Part shown: one piece after another, positions 14,757 through 22,573 of the stretch
Numbering within the stretch: position 1 is the stretch's first letter
How the letters are laid out: each line of letters starts with the position of its first letter
Assembly (NCBI RefSeq): GCF_010548305.1
Contig: NZ_JAAGLV010000004.1
Coordinates: 186,001-250,000, forward strand
Origin: Streptomyces sp. SID13031
Lineage (GTDB): Bacteria > Actinomycetota > Actinomycetes > Propionibacteriales > Kribbellaceae
Reading direction: 5' to 3'
Length of the DNA stretch: 64,000 nt
Program-made: the position numbers and the translations under genes
The notes under the pieces: generated by a model
Told to the model about the DNA's origin: nothing
Databases searched by the model: none
The model's input: only the letters and a program-made list of their open reading frames with translations

Positions 14757-15554
14757 ATGACTGTGGTGCTGGTGACCGGGGCCTCGTCCGGGATGGGGAA
14801 GGCGACTGCGGTCAGGTTGCTGGCTGAGGGATACACCGTGTACGCCGCCGCGCGGCGGGTTGAGCAGATGCGGGATCTGGAGAAGCTGGGCGCCACGGTG
14901 GTCGCTGTGGATGTCACCCAGGAAGACGATCTGGTCAGGCTGGTCGAGCAGGTCGGGGACGTCGACGTGCTGGTCAACAACGCCGGCTTCGGGTTGTACG
15001 GGGCGATGGAGGACACGGCGCTCGCCGACGCGCGGTACCAGTTCGAGGTGAATCTGTTCGGGATGGCTCGACTGACCCAGCTCGTACTGCCGGGGATGCG
15101 GGCGCGTGGGGCGGGGAGGATCGTCAACCTGTCCTCGATGGGTGGGAAGATCTACACCCCGCTCGGCTCCTGGTACCACGCCTCCAAGCACGCGGTGGAG
15201 GGCTGGTCCGACTGTCTGCGGCTCGAGCTGAAGCAGTTCGGCATCGACGTGGTGGTGATCGAGCCGGGCATCATCGCGACCGAGTTCGGGGCCGTGCTGG
15301 CCGAGCCGATGATGGCGCGATCGGGCAACGGTCCCTACGCCGGCCTCGCCAGGAAGGTCGGCGCGGCGACGCAGGGCAGCTACGCCTCGGGCGGGACCTC
15401 GGCCGCTAAGCTCGCCGGTGTCATCGCGAAGGCGGTCGGCGCTCGGCGCCCGCGGACCCGGTACGTCGCGGGGAAGTACGCGAGGCTCCTGATCCTCACC
15501 CGCAAGTGGTTCGGCGATCGGGTCTACGATCGCGTCGTGATGAGCCAGGTATGA
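14757..15554 (+). CDS. SDR-family oxidoreductase
   Basis: A 265-residue short-chain dehydrogenase with the cofactor motif VTGASSGMGKATAV (about 5-18), VLVNNAGFGLYG, the catalytic Ser in VNLSSMGGKIYTP and the Tyr-x3-Lys in WYHASKHAVEGW. It resembles the family members that act on lipids or retinol-like alcohols, but the substrate is not predictable. An AGGAGG-like site (GAGGAGGTACAGGG) precedes the ATG. The AraC gene follows after seven bases, so the two form an operon. Confidence 0.88.
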   Translation: MTVVLVTGASSGMGKATAVRLLAEGYTVYAAARRVEQMRDLEKLGATVVAVDVTQEDDLVRLVEQVGDVDVLVNNAGFGLYGAMEDTALADARYQFEVNLFGMARLTQLVLPGMRARGAGRIVNLSSMGGKIYTPLGSWYHASKHAVEGWSDCLRLELKQFGIDVVVIEPGIIATEFGAVLAEPMMARSGNGPYAGLARKVGAATQGSYASGGTSAAKLAGVIAKAVGARRPRTRYVAGKYARLLILTRKWFGDRVYDRVVMSQV

Positions 15555-15561
15555 GTCAGGT

Positions 15562-16554
15562 ATGAGCCTCGGCAACTACATCCTGGGCTCCTCGGTGCGG
15601 GCTCTCCTGACCGACCTCGGCGCCTCGCTTCCCGCAGTACTGCAACGCGCCCGGCTGCCCCAAGGTCTCTTCGCGGGTGGGACCGTCGAGCTGACACCGA
15701 CCGAGTACTACGCGCTGTGGCAGGCGTTGGCCGAGGACGTCGCCGACGAACTCCTGCCGATCACGATCGCCCGGACGATCTCGGCGGAGGTCTTCGACCC
15801 ACCACTCTTCGCGGCCTTCTGCAGCCCGTCGCTCGCCGTCGCGGTGAGCCGGATCGCCCACTACAAAAGGCTGATCGGGCCGCTGCGGCTCACGGTCCGC
15901 GCGTCGGGCGGCAGTATGACGATCGAGCTCGTCTGGCCTGATGAGCCGCCCGAGGTCTACGCACTCACCGAGCTCCTGTTCTGGGTGGCGCTGGCGCGGA
16001 TCGGGACGCGGGCGGAGGTGCGCCCGCTGCGGTTGACGGCGCCGGTCGCCCTTCCGCCCGACGTGCGGGATCAGTACGCGCAGTACGCCGGGGTTCCGAT
16101 CACGCATGGTCCTCACTGGTCGATCACCTTCGACGATCGCGACGCCGACCGGCCGTTCCTCACCGCCAACGAGCGTATGTGGGAGTACTTCGAACCCGAC
16201 CTGCGCCGTCGCCTCGCCGACCTCGACCAGGGGACGTCGACTGCTGAACTCGTCCACGCCGCCCTGCTGAAACTCCTGCCCGCGGGCGCGGCGACCACTG
16301 TTTCGGTGGCCAGAGAGCTGGCTGTCAGCACGAGGACCCTGCAGCGCCGGCTGCAACTGGAATCCACCGCTTTCCAGTCGATCCTCCGCGCCACCCGCGA
16401 ATCCCTCGCCCGTCACTACCTGACCACCTCGACGATGACCACCCCGGAGATCGCGTACCTGCTCGGCTACGACGACACGACCTCCTTCTATCGGGCCTTC
16501 AACGGCTGGACCGGCCAAACCCCTGAAACCGTCCGATCCGGCGCCAACACCTGA
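15562..16554 (+). CDS. AraC-family regulator with OruR/ArgR-like N-terminal domain
   Basis: A 330-residue regulator. The N-terminal two-thirds (LGASLPAVLQRARLP, LTPTEYYALWQALAED, FAAFCSPSLAVAVSRIAHYK) is the Arabinose_bd-type domain of OruR-like AraC proteins. The C-terminal helix-turn-helix is at about 240-325 (VSVARELAVSTRTLQRRLQL, TPEIAYLLGYDDTTSFYRAF). It probably senses a small organic ligand and controls the SDR gene just upstream, with which it is co-transcribed. Confidence 0.87.
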   Translation: MSLGNYILGSSVRALLTDLGASLPAVLQRARLPQGLFAGGTVELTPTEYYALWQALAEDVADELLPITIARTISAEVFDPPLFAAFCSPSLAVAVSRIAHYKRLIGPLRLTVRASGGSMTIELVWPDEPPEVYALTELLFWVALARIGTRAEVRPLRLTAPVALPPDVRDQYAQYAGVPITHGPHWSITFDDRDADRPFLTANERMWEYFEPDLRRRLADLDQGTSTAELVHAALLKLLPAGAATTVSVARELAVSTRTLQRRLQLESTAFQSILRATRESLARHYLTTSTMTTPEIAYLLGYDDTTSFYRAFNGWTGQTPETVRSGANT

Positions 16555-16604
16555 GCGTGGGAATTCGGTCGTCGGGTGGGCGAAGGGCGCCTACGGTCGT
16601 GGGT

Positions 16605-17333
16605 ATGGCTGATGCGTTGTTCGAGGTGCCTCGGTTGGTGGAGATCTATGACTCGCTGGAGGTGGGGCGGGCGGATCTTGAGGCCTATCTGGGGATGGTG
16701 GAGGAGTTCGGTGCGCGGCGGGTGGTGGATGTGGGGTGTGGGACGGGAGTACTTGCCTTGATGCTGGCCGGGCGTGGGGTTGAGGTGGTGGGGGTGGATC
16801 CGGCGTTGGCTTCGTTGGAGGTTGCTCGGGGGAAGGTGGGGGCTGAGCGGGTTCGGTGGGTTCATGGGGATGCTGAGGCGCTGCCGCCGTTGGAGGTTGA
16901 GTTGGCGGTGATGACGGGGAATGTGGCGCAAGTCTTTGTGGACGACGCGGAGTGGACGGCGACGCTGGGCGCAGTACGGCGGTCGCTGGTACCGGGCGGG
17001 CGATTTGTCTTCGAGACAAGGGATCCTGCGCGCGAGGCATGGCTGGGGTGGAATCGGGAGGAGACCTATCAGCGGGTCGAGCTGCCTGAGGTCGGCGTCG
17101 TGGAGACCTGGGCCGACTTGCTGGAGGTTCGGTTGCCACTGGTGAAGTTCAAGTGGACTTACGTTTTTGCGGAGGACGGCGCGACGTTGACTTCGGAGTC
17201 GACGTTGAGGTTTCGGTCCCGGGTTGAGGTTGAGGAGTCGCTGGCGCGGGCGGGGTTCGCGGTTGACGAAGTACGGGATGCGCCGGATCGCCCGGGCCTC
17301 GAGTTCGTTTTCGTTGCCAGTCGCGTCGACTAG
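16605..17333 (+). CDS. Class I SAM-dependent methyltransferase
   Basis: A 242-residue methyltransferase. The SAM-binding motif is RRVVDVGCGTGVLALMLAGR (about 37-56), followed by VEVVGVDPALASLEVAR, WVHGDAEALPPL and the post-motif GAVRRSLVPGGRFVFETRDP. I use the ATG at 16605, which places the usual short N-terminus before the motif. Substrate unknown; cytoplasmic. Confidence 0.85.
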   Translation: MADALFEVPRLVEIYDSLEVGRADLEAYLGMVEEFGARRVVDVGCGTGVLALMLAGRGVEVVGVDPALASLEVARGKVGAERVRWVHGDAEALPPLEVELAVMTGNVAQVFVDDAEWTATLGAVRRSLVPGGRFVFETRDPAREAWLGWNREETYQRVELPEVGVVETWADLLEVRLPLVKFKWTYVFAEDGATLTSESTLRFRSRVEVEESLARAGFAVDEVRDAPDRPGLEFVFVASRVD

Positions 17334-17648
17334 GTGGAGCGGCCAGGGTGCCGGGCAGGGGATGGGGATCACCGGCACCCTGACCTGTCAGGGGGACCAC
17401 CTCGAGGGTGGTGGGTCGGCCGGGCGGAGCGTCGTACCGGTGGATGATCGCCACGCTGAGAGGGGCGGTTTCAGTCTTGCCGGTCGGTCCGGGGGCCGTA
17501 TCGATAAATGTACGTCGGCACCCAAGCGCCAGGAGGGCGGCAAGTGGCTCAAGCGCTTGAGATTTCGCGGGATCGGCTGCGCTGGGTGGAGGCGCGGCGG
17601 CGGTTCGTGAACGTGGGGTGCCGGTGACTGCGCGGGGTGTTGCCGGTA
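17334..17648. other. Intergenic stretch of 315 bases with no clear gene
   Basis: Lies between the methyltransferase and the convergent LysE gene. The only supportable item is a very small frame with a good ribosome site at 17544-17627. A minus-strand frame crossing 17454 into the methyltransferase gene has no domain and is treated as a shadow. No hairpin terminator stands out. Confidence 0.5.
17544..17627 (+). CDS. Candidate very small protein (27 residues)
   Basis: GTG at 17544 follows AGGAGG seven bases upstream. The product begins (M)AQALEISRDRLRWVEARR and ends FVNVGCR, a basic helix. It could be a real small protein or a remnant of a longer gene. Nothing else supports it. Confidence 0.2.
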   Translation: MAQALEISRDRLRWVEARRRFVNVGCR

Positions 17649-18299
17649 CTACGGAGCGGCGACGGGCTGGGTGCGGTCTGTGGCGAGTTTCACGGCGAAG
17701 ACGGCCAGGGCGGTGCCGGTCAGGTAGCGGTGGATGTGGGACCAGAGGGGTTTGCGGGTGAAGAAGGTCGCTACCGAGCCTGCGGTGATGACGAAGATCG
17801 CGTTCACCGCGACGCCTACTGCCAGTTGGGTGAGGCCGAGGAGGAGGCTCTGGAGGCCGACCTGGCCGCGCGACGGGTCGACGAACTGGGGGAGCAGCGA
17901 GATGTAGAGGATCGCGATCTTCGGGTTGAGCAGGCAGGTCAGCAGGCCCATGCCGAAGAGTTTCCGGGGGCGATCCGGCGCGAGTTCGCCGGGGGTGAAG
18001 CTGGAGTTGCCGCCGGGGCGGAAGGCGTTCCAGGCGAGCCAGAGCAGGTACGCGGCGCCGGCGAGCTTCAGGGTCAGGTAGATCTCGGGGACGAGGGCGA
18101 AGAGAGTCGCCAGGCCGGCGGTCGCGGCCAGCAGGTAGGCGAGGAAGCCGACGCCGACGCCTGCGAGTGAGGTGAGCCCGGCGCGGCGTCCCTGGACGAC
18201 CGAGCGCGAGACGAGGTAGATCATGTTCGGCCCGGGGATGACGACCAGGCCGAGCTCGACCAGCGCGATCCCGATCACTGCCTCGGTGCTGACCACCAT
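17649..18299 (-). CDS. LysE/RhtB-family amino acid exporter
   Basis: A 216-residue membrane protein with about six hydrophobic segments and the family signature ELGLVVIPGPNMIYLVSRSV (helix 1) and GMGLLTCLLNPKIAILYISL (helix 4, with the Asn-Pro-Lys). Members export amino acids or derivatives such as lysine or homoserine lactone; the substrate is not clear. It reads leftward, diverging from the small DUF5302 gene. Confidence 0.88.
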   Translation of the reverse strand: MVVSTEAVIGIALVELGLVVIPGPNMIYLVSRSVVQGRRAGLTSLAGVGVGFLAYLLAATAGLATLFALVPEIYLTLKLAGAAYLLWLAWNAFRPGGNSSFTPGELAPDRPRKLFGMGLLTCLLNPKIAILYISLLPQFVDPSRGQVGLQSLLLGLTQLAVGVAVNAIFVITAGSVATFFTRKPLWSHIHRYLTGTALAVFAVKLATDRTQPVAAP

Positions 18300-18468
18300 G
18301 ACTGCCCCTTCCGACGCCGCTACCGACGCAGTGAAACTAACAGCCGCCGGGTACCCGGCCGGAGTGATTTACTGACGCTGAGACGGCCCCGCCGATATTC
18401 ACTGGCGCGGGGGCAGTCACAATTGGTTGGCTAGAGGATGAAATGCCTGACGGTTTGAAGGAGACGGT

Positions 18469-18648
18469 ATGAGCGACACGCCCAGCGAGCCGGCCAAGGA
18501 CGATCTGCAGAAGAAGTTCCGTGAGGCGCTCGCCAAGAAGAACAAGACCCACGAGTCGCACCCCGGTAGCGGGCCGCGGCACGAGGGTGTCGGCGAGGCG
18601 CACAACGACAAGCAGAAGCGCCAGTTCCGGCGCAAGTCCGGCAGCTGA
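18469..18648 (+). CDS. Small DUF5302-family protein
   Basis: A 59-residue, very polar protein: MSDTPSEPAKDDLQKKFREA, then a Lys/Asn-rich middle and a basic end RQFRRKSGS. The pattern of a short helix KKFREALAKKN, a Gly/His-rich middle and a final (K/R)xFRRKSG matches what I recall of DUF5302 proteins, which are widespread small actinobacterial proteins of unknown role. GAAGGAG lies five bases before the ATG and a strong terminator follows at 18673, so this is a complete single-gene transcription unit. Confidence 0.8.
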   Translation: MSDTPSEPAKDDLQKKFREALAKKNKTHESHPGSGPRHEGVGEAHNDKQKRQFRRKSGS

Positions 18649-18672
18649 TTTCCGCCGCCATCCATCCATCTC

Positions 18673-18706
18673 GAGCCCCGGGTTGCCGCCCGGGGCTCTA
18701 GCTTTT
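18673..18706 (+). terminator. Rho-independent terminator of the DUF5302 gene
   Basis: A perfect 10-bp stem (GAGCCCCGGG with CCCGGGGCTC) around a TTGCCG loop at 18673-18698, followed by TAGCTTTT. Confidence 0.85.
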
Positions 18707-18797
18707 CCCCGTACTTCGAACGCGGCCCGCAGTGCCAGGCGTTGGCGGCGGGAAGCCTGGCAGCTGGGGACGGGGTGGCTCGGTTATCGTCTGCCGG

Positions 18798-19499
18798 GTG
18801 ACCGTGCCGCTGCATTTCGCCGTCAAGACCCGGCTCGTCGAGCTGCTCGAACGGCTCGGTGAGGGCTCCGCGCTGCCACCCGAGCGGACGCTGGCCAAGG
18901 AGTTCGGGGTCTCCCGGTGGACGATGCGGCAGGCGATCCGGGAGCTGATCGCGGACGGCCGGCTGCGGGCGCGGCAGGGGCAGGGGACGTTCGTGGCGAC
19001 GCCGAAGCTGATCCAGCCGCTGGCGCTGGTGAGCTACACGGAGGCGTTACGGGCGCAGGGGCAGGAGCCTGGGCGTGAGGTGGTCGCCTTCGAGGAGATC
19101 GAGGCGGAGGAGTTGCTGGCCGAGCAGCTCGGGATCGCGGTCGGCGACCCGGTGCATCGGCTGGAGCGGGTACTGCTCGCGGACGGGCAGCCGATCGGGC
19201 TCGAGACGACGTACATGTCGGTGGCGCGTTTCCCGACGTTGCGCGAGGTGCTGAAGCCGGAGGGGTCGCTGTATCGCTGCCTGACCGATGAGCTCGGCGT
19301 CCGCTTCGGTGAGGGGGAGGAGCTGGTCGAGACGGTGATCGCCACTCCTCGCGAGGCCGACCTGCTCAAGGCGACCCAGTCGCTCCCGATGCTGCTCCTG
19401 CACCGCACCAGCCGCGACACCGACGGCCGCCCGATCGAGTCGGTCCGCTCCCTCTACCGAGGCGACCGAGTCGGCTTCCGAGCCACCCTCCGCCCCTAG
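18798..19499 (+). CDS. GntR-family regulator (HutC/PhnF type)
   Basis: A 233-residue regulator with an N-terminal GntR winged helix (LLERLGEGSALPPERTLAKE, VSRWTMRQAIRELIADGRLR, QGQGTFVATPK) and a C-terminal UTRA ligand domain (IAVGDPVHRLERVLLADGQP, GLETTYMSV, LLLHRTSRDTDGRPIESVRS). The GTG at 18798 starts the domain; longer frames upstream are unlikely. Its place before a phosphonate-type operon and the palindrome at 19722-19737 makes it the likely repressor of that operon, relieved by an aminophosphonate or a breakdown product. Confidence 0.85.
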   Translation: MTVPLHFAVKTRLVELLERLGEGSALPPERTLAKEFGVSRWTMRQAIRELIADGRLRARQGQGTFVATPKLIQPLALVSYTEALRAQGQEPGREVVAFEEIEAEELLAEQLGIAVGDPVHRLERVLLADGQPIGLETTYMSVARFPTLREVLKPEGSLYRCLTDELGVRFGEGEELVETVIATPREADLLKATQSLPMLLLHRTSRDTDGRPIESVRSLYRGDRVGFRATLRP

Positions 19500-19541
19500 C
19501 CCCGCCCGTACTACGCCGCCGAGCGCCCGCGCCCGCGCGAC

Positions 19542-19628
19542 GTCTCGGGGGTTAACCCCCGAGACGGTGGGTTGCCTCGCCAGAATCCGAGCAGGCAACC
19601 CACCGTTCGAGGGGTTAACCCCTCAAAC
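19542..19628. repeat. Structured intergenic element, copy A
   Basis: Two palindromic boxes with core GGGGTTAACCCC (TTAA at 19552 and 19615, 63 bases apart) flank a 13-bp inverted repeat, CGGTGGGTTGCCT at 19565-19577 and its exact complement at 19593-19605. The left box is part of a perfect 24-bp palindrome. The same architecture, spacing and stem core recur at 39274-39361. It lies between gntR and the FAD oxidoreductase gene. Confidence 0.75.
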
Positions 19629-19721
19629 GGCGCGGCTGGGATGTGCAAAGTGGGGCGGGTGGGGGCGTCGGATGTTTGCTTTGGGTTCATCTGGTCTTCG
19701 GGGTGTGTCGGGTTGTCGGTA

Positions 19722-19737
19722 ATTGGTCCGGACCAAT
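19722..19737. promoter_or_regulatory. Palindromic operator of the phosphonate operon
   Basis: ATTGGTCCGGACCAAT is a perfect 16-bp palindrome ending nine bases before the FAD oxidoreductase start. GntR proteins of the HutC group typically bind palindromes of the GGTC-GACC kind, so this fits the regulator at 18798. Because no ribosome site separates it from the start codon, the operon transcript may be leaderless or nearly so. Confidence 0.7.
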
Positions 19738-19746
19738 CTTTCGGGC

Positions 19747-20847
19747 ATGCGGATTGTTGTGGTCGGTGGCGGGGTGCTGGGGACGTTTCATGCCTGGGAG
19801 GGGGTGAGACGCGGGTACGACGTCGTACAGATCGAGCGGGAGCGTGAGGGCCGCGGCGCGAGTGTGCGGAACTTCGGGCTGGTCTGGGTGAGCGGCCGGG
19901 CCGTGGGCGCTGAGCTCGAGACGGCGCTGCGGGCCAGGGAGCTGTGGGAGGCCGTCCCGGGGATCGGTTTCCGGCCGGCGGGATCGCTGACCGTCTGCCG
20001 AACCGACGACGAGCTGGCCGTCGCGAAGGAGGCCGCGAGCACGCCCGAAGCGGCCGCCCGTGGATTCCAGCTTCTCGACGCCGAGCAGACCCGTCTGCGC
20101 AACCCGGCTCTGAAGGGCGAGCTGCTCGGCGCGCTCTGGTGCGAGCGTGACGCGATCGTCGAGCCGCGCAAGGTGCTCCCCGAGTTGCGGGCCGAACTGG
20201 AGAAGTCCGGTCGGTACCAGTTCGTCCCGGGTCGTGAGGTCCGCGAGGTCAGTACCGGCGAGGTCAGGGACGACCATGGTGAGATCCACGCGGCCGACGA
20301 GATCTTCCTCTGCACGGGCGCCTGGCACAGCGGCCTGATCCGTGAGCTGGCCGGCGAGTTGCCGGTCCGCCGGGTCCGGCTGCAGATGATGCAGACCGCC
20401 CCGCTGGGCGAGCAGCTCACGACGGCCGTGGCCGATGCGGACAGTTTCCGCTACTACCCGGCGTACCAGGGAACGGCGCTCGACACGCTCAAGCAGACGC
20501 CTCAGGCAACTGTTGCCGCCGACAACGCGATGCAGCTACTGATGGTCCAGCGGGCCGACGGCGGGCTGACGATCGGTGACACGCACGAGTACGCCGAACC
20601 GTTCGGCTTCGACGTCCAGAGTGATCCCTACGACTACCTGAAGACGACGGTCGAGAGCATCCTCGGCCGCGAGCTACCACCCGTCGTACGCCGGTGGGCG
20701 GGCGTCTACTCGCAGGCCACCGAAGCCGAGATCGTCGTCCGGCAGACCGTCGGCGAGCACGTCACGCTCGTCACCGGTCCGGGCGGCCGCGGCATGACCA
20801 TGTCGCCCGCGATCGCCGAAACCAGCTACCTGGAGGCAGGACTGTGA
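19747..20847 (+). CDS. FAD-dependent oxidoreductase of the phosphonate-associated TIGR03364 type
   Basis: A 366-residue DAO-fold flavoenzyme. The dinucleotide motif is MRIVVVGGGVLGTFHAWEGV, followed by the flavin contact GASVRNFGLVWVSG and a C-terminal GPGGRGMTMSPAIAET. Proteins of this type occur beside phosphonate ABC transporters and phosphonatase-like hydrolases; oxidation of 2-aminoethylphosphonate or an N-methyl derivative to phosphonoacetaldehyde is the inferred role. The stop overlaps the next gene's start (GTGA), so the two are coupled. No transaminase gene is present in the operon, which fits an oxidative first step. Confidence 0.75.
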   Translation: MRIVVVGGGVLGTFHAWEGVRRGYDVVQIEREREGRGASVRNFGLVWVSGRAVGAELETALRARELWEAVPGIGFRPAGSLTVCRTDDELAVAKEAASTPEAAARGFQLLDAEQTRLRNPALKGELLGALWCERDAIVEPRKVLPELRAELEKSGRYQFVPGREVREVSTGEVRDDHGEIHAADEIFLCTGAWHSGLIRELAGELPVRRVRLQMMQTAPLGEQLTTAVADADSFRYYPAYQGTALDTLKQTPQATVAADNAMQLLMVQRADGGLTIGDTHEYAEPFGFDVQSDPYDYLKTTVESILGRELPPVVRRWAGVYSQATEAEIVVRQTVGEHVTLVTGPGGRGMTMSPAIAETSYLEAGL

Positions 20848-21515
20848 TCCAGCTCGTAGTGCTCGACATGGCCGGTACGACGGTCGCCGACGACGGGCTG
20901 GTCGAGAAGGCCTTCACCCAGGCGATCGGTGCCCAGGGCATCGAGTTTGGCGGCCCGCGGTACGACGAGATGCTGGCGCATGTCCGGGCGACGATGGGGG
21001 AGTCGAAGATCACCGTCTTCCGGCACCTGCTCGACAACGACGAAGCCGCCGCCCAGCAGGCGAACAAGGCCTTCGAGACCGCCTACGGAACGCTGGTCGA
21101 CGAAGGTCACAGCGCGCCGATCGACGGCGCGGAGGACGCGATCCGGGAGATCCGGGAGCTCGGTATCAAGGTCTGTCTGACCACCGGGTTCTCCGAGACG
21201 ACCCAGCAGCGGATCCTCGGCGCGCTCGGCTGGAAGAACCTCGCCGACCTGACCCTCTGCCCGGCGCAGGCGGGTCGCGGCCGGCCGTACCCGGACATGG
21301 TCCTCAAAGCACTGCTCGAGCTGAAAGCCGACGCCGTGGCCAACGTGGCCGTGGCCGGTGACACCGCCTATGACATGACCACGGGGATCCGGGCCGGCGC
21401 CGGGATCGTCGCCGGGGTCCTTACCGGTGCCCATGGCAACGATCAGCTCAACGCCGCGGGTGCCACGCACGTCCTCGAGTCTGTCCGGGATCTGCCCGGT
21501 CTGCTCCACTACTAG
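20844..21515 (+). CDS. Phosphonatase-like HAD hydrolase
   Basis: A 223-residue HAD-superfamily protein with the nucleophile motif LVVLDMAGTTVADDG (D8), TTGFSETTQQRIL (motif II), GRPYPDMVLKAL and VAVAGDTAYDMTTGIRAGAG (acidic motif). Residues MGESK (51-55) align with the MGxxK of phosphonoacetaldehyde hydrolase PhnX, whose lysine forms the Schiff base, so cleavage of phosphonoacetaldehyde to acetaldehyde and phosphate is plausible. It starts at GTG 20844, overlapping the oxidoreductase gene by four bases. Confidence 0.78.
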   Translation: MIQLVVLDMAGTTVADDGLVEKAFTQAIGAQGIEFGGPRYDEMLAHVRATMGESKITVFRHLLDNDEAAAQQANKAFETAYGTLVDEGHSAPIDGAEDAIREIRELGIKVCLTTGFSETTQQRILGALGWKNLADLTLCPAQAGRGRPYPDMVLKALLELKADAVANVAVAGDTAYDMTTGIRAGAGIVAGVLTGAHGNDQLNAAGATHVLESVRDLPGLLHY

Positions 21516-21532
21516 CCAAGACGGAGTTTGCG

Positions 21533-22573
21533 ATGTTCCGCTCGCGTGCCCTCACCGGTCTGCTCGCCGGTGCCCTGCTCACCTCGCTGGTCGCCTGCGG
21601 CGGTACCGGCGCTGCCTCTACCGGCGACTCCGGTGGCAAGACCGTCACCGTCTACAGCGCCGACGGTCTGGCCGACTGGTACAAGACCCGGTTCGAAGCC
21701 TTCACCAAGCAGACCGGGACCAAGGTCCAGCTGGTCGAGGCCGGCTCCGGCGAGGTCGTCTCCCGGTTGCAGAAGGAGAAGTCGAACCCGCAGGCCGACG
21801 TCGTCATCACGTTGCCGCCGTTCATCCAGAAGGCGTCGGCCGACAAGCTGCTGCAGGATTACCAGGTGCCCGGCAGCGATCAGGTCAAGGGTCCCAAGGC
21901 CGCCGACTACGTGACCGTGATCGACAACTACCTCGCCTTCATCGTCAACTCGGCCAGGGCCGGTCAGACTCCGAAGACCTTCGACGATCTGCTCGACCCG
22001 CGCTTCAAGGGCAAGCTCCAGTACTCGACACCAGGCCAAGCGGGCGACGGTACTGCGGTCCTGCTGTTGCTGCAGCACCTGCTCGGCAAGCAGGGCGCGC
22101 TCGACTACCTGAAGAAGCTCGAGGCCAACAACGTCGGGCCGTCGGCGTCGACGGGCAAGCTTCAGCCGAAGGTGAGCAAGGGGGAGATCTGGGTCGCGAA
22201 CGGCGACGTCCAGATGAACCTGACCTCGATCTCCGCCGCCAAGTCGGCCTTCACCTTGCTGTTCCCGGCGACGGCCGACGGCAAGCGCAGTACCGTCGCC
22301 CTGCCGTACGTGATGGGGCTCGGCGCGGGCGCGCCGAACAAGGACGGCGGCGAGAAGCTGATGACGTACCTGCTCTCGCCCGAGGCGCAGCAGACCGCGG
22401 CCAGCGACGCGTTCGGGCTGCCGGCCCGCTCGGACGTGAAGCCGACCGATGCGAACTTCCAGGCGGCGCAGAAGGCGACGGCCGGGGTCGAGATCTGGCA
22501 GCCCGACTGGAACGCCGTGCTCGCCGACCTCGACGCGGATGTCGCCGCGTACAACAAGGCAGTCCAGGGATGA
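21533..22573 (+). CDS. 2-Aminoethylphosphonate-type ABC transporter substrate-binding lipoprotein
   Basis: A 346-residue solute-binding protein with a lipoprotein signal (lipobox LVAC, Cys at about 22) and an iron/AEP-type fold: KTVTVYSADGLADWYKTRFE, FTKQTGTKVQLVEAGSGEVV, YVTVIDNYLAFIVNSARAG and VALPYVMGLGAGAPN. It is anchored outside the membrane and delivers the ligand to the permeases. The gene context (oxidoreductase, phosphonatase-like protein) supports an aminophosphonate. The last bases overlap the ATPase start (ATGA). Confidence 0.82.
   Translation: MFRSRALTGLLAGALLTSLVACGGTGAASTGDSGGKTVTVYSADGLADWYKTRFEAFTKQTGTKVQLVEAGSGEVVSRLQKEKSNPQADVVITLPPFIQKASADKLLQDYQVPGSDQVKGPKAADYVTVIDNYLAFIVNSARAGQTPKTFDDLLDPRFKGKLQYSTPGQAGDGTAVLLLLQHLLGKQGALDYLKKLEANNVGPSASTGKLQPKVSKGEIWVANGDVQMNLTSISAAKSAFTLLFPATADGKRSTVALPYVMGLGAGAPNKDGGEKLMTYLLSPEAQQTAASDAFGLPARSDVKPTDANFQAAQKATAGVEIWQPDWNAVLADLDADVAAYNKAVQG

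Noticed and set aside
17149-17454. A 101-codon leftward frame starting MAIIHRYDAPPGRPTTLEVV.
   Set aside because: It overlaps the end of the methyltransferase gene, becomes low-complexity and has no family match that I can support.
21427-22569. A 732-codon open frame that would fuse about 380 residues to the front of the phosphonate ATPase.
   Set aside because: The front part lies over the substrate-binding gene in another frame and is Arg-rich without domains. The ATPase has its own coupled ATG at 22570.
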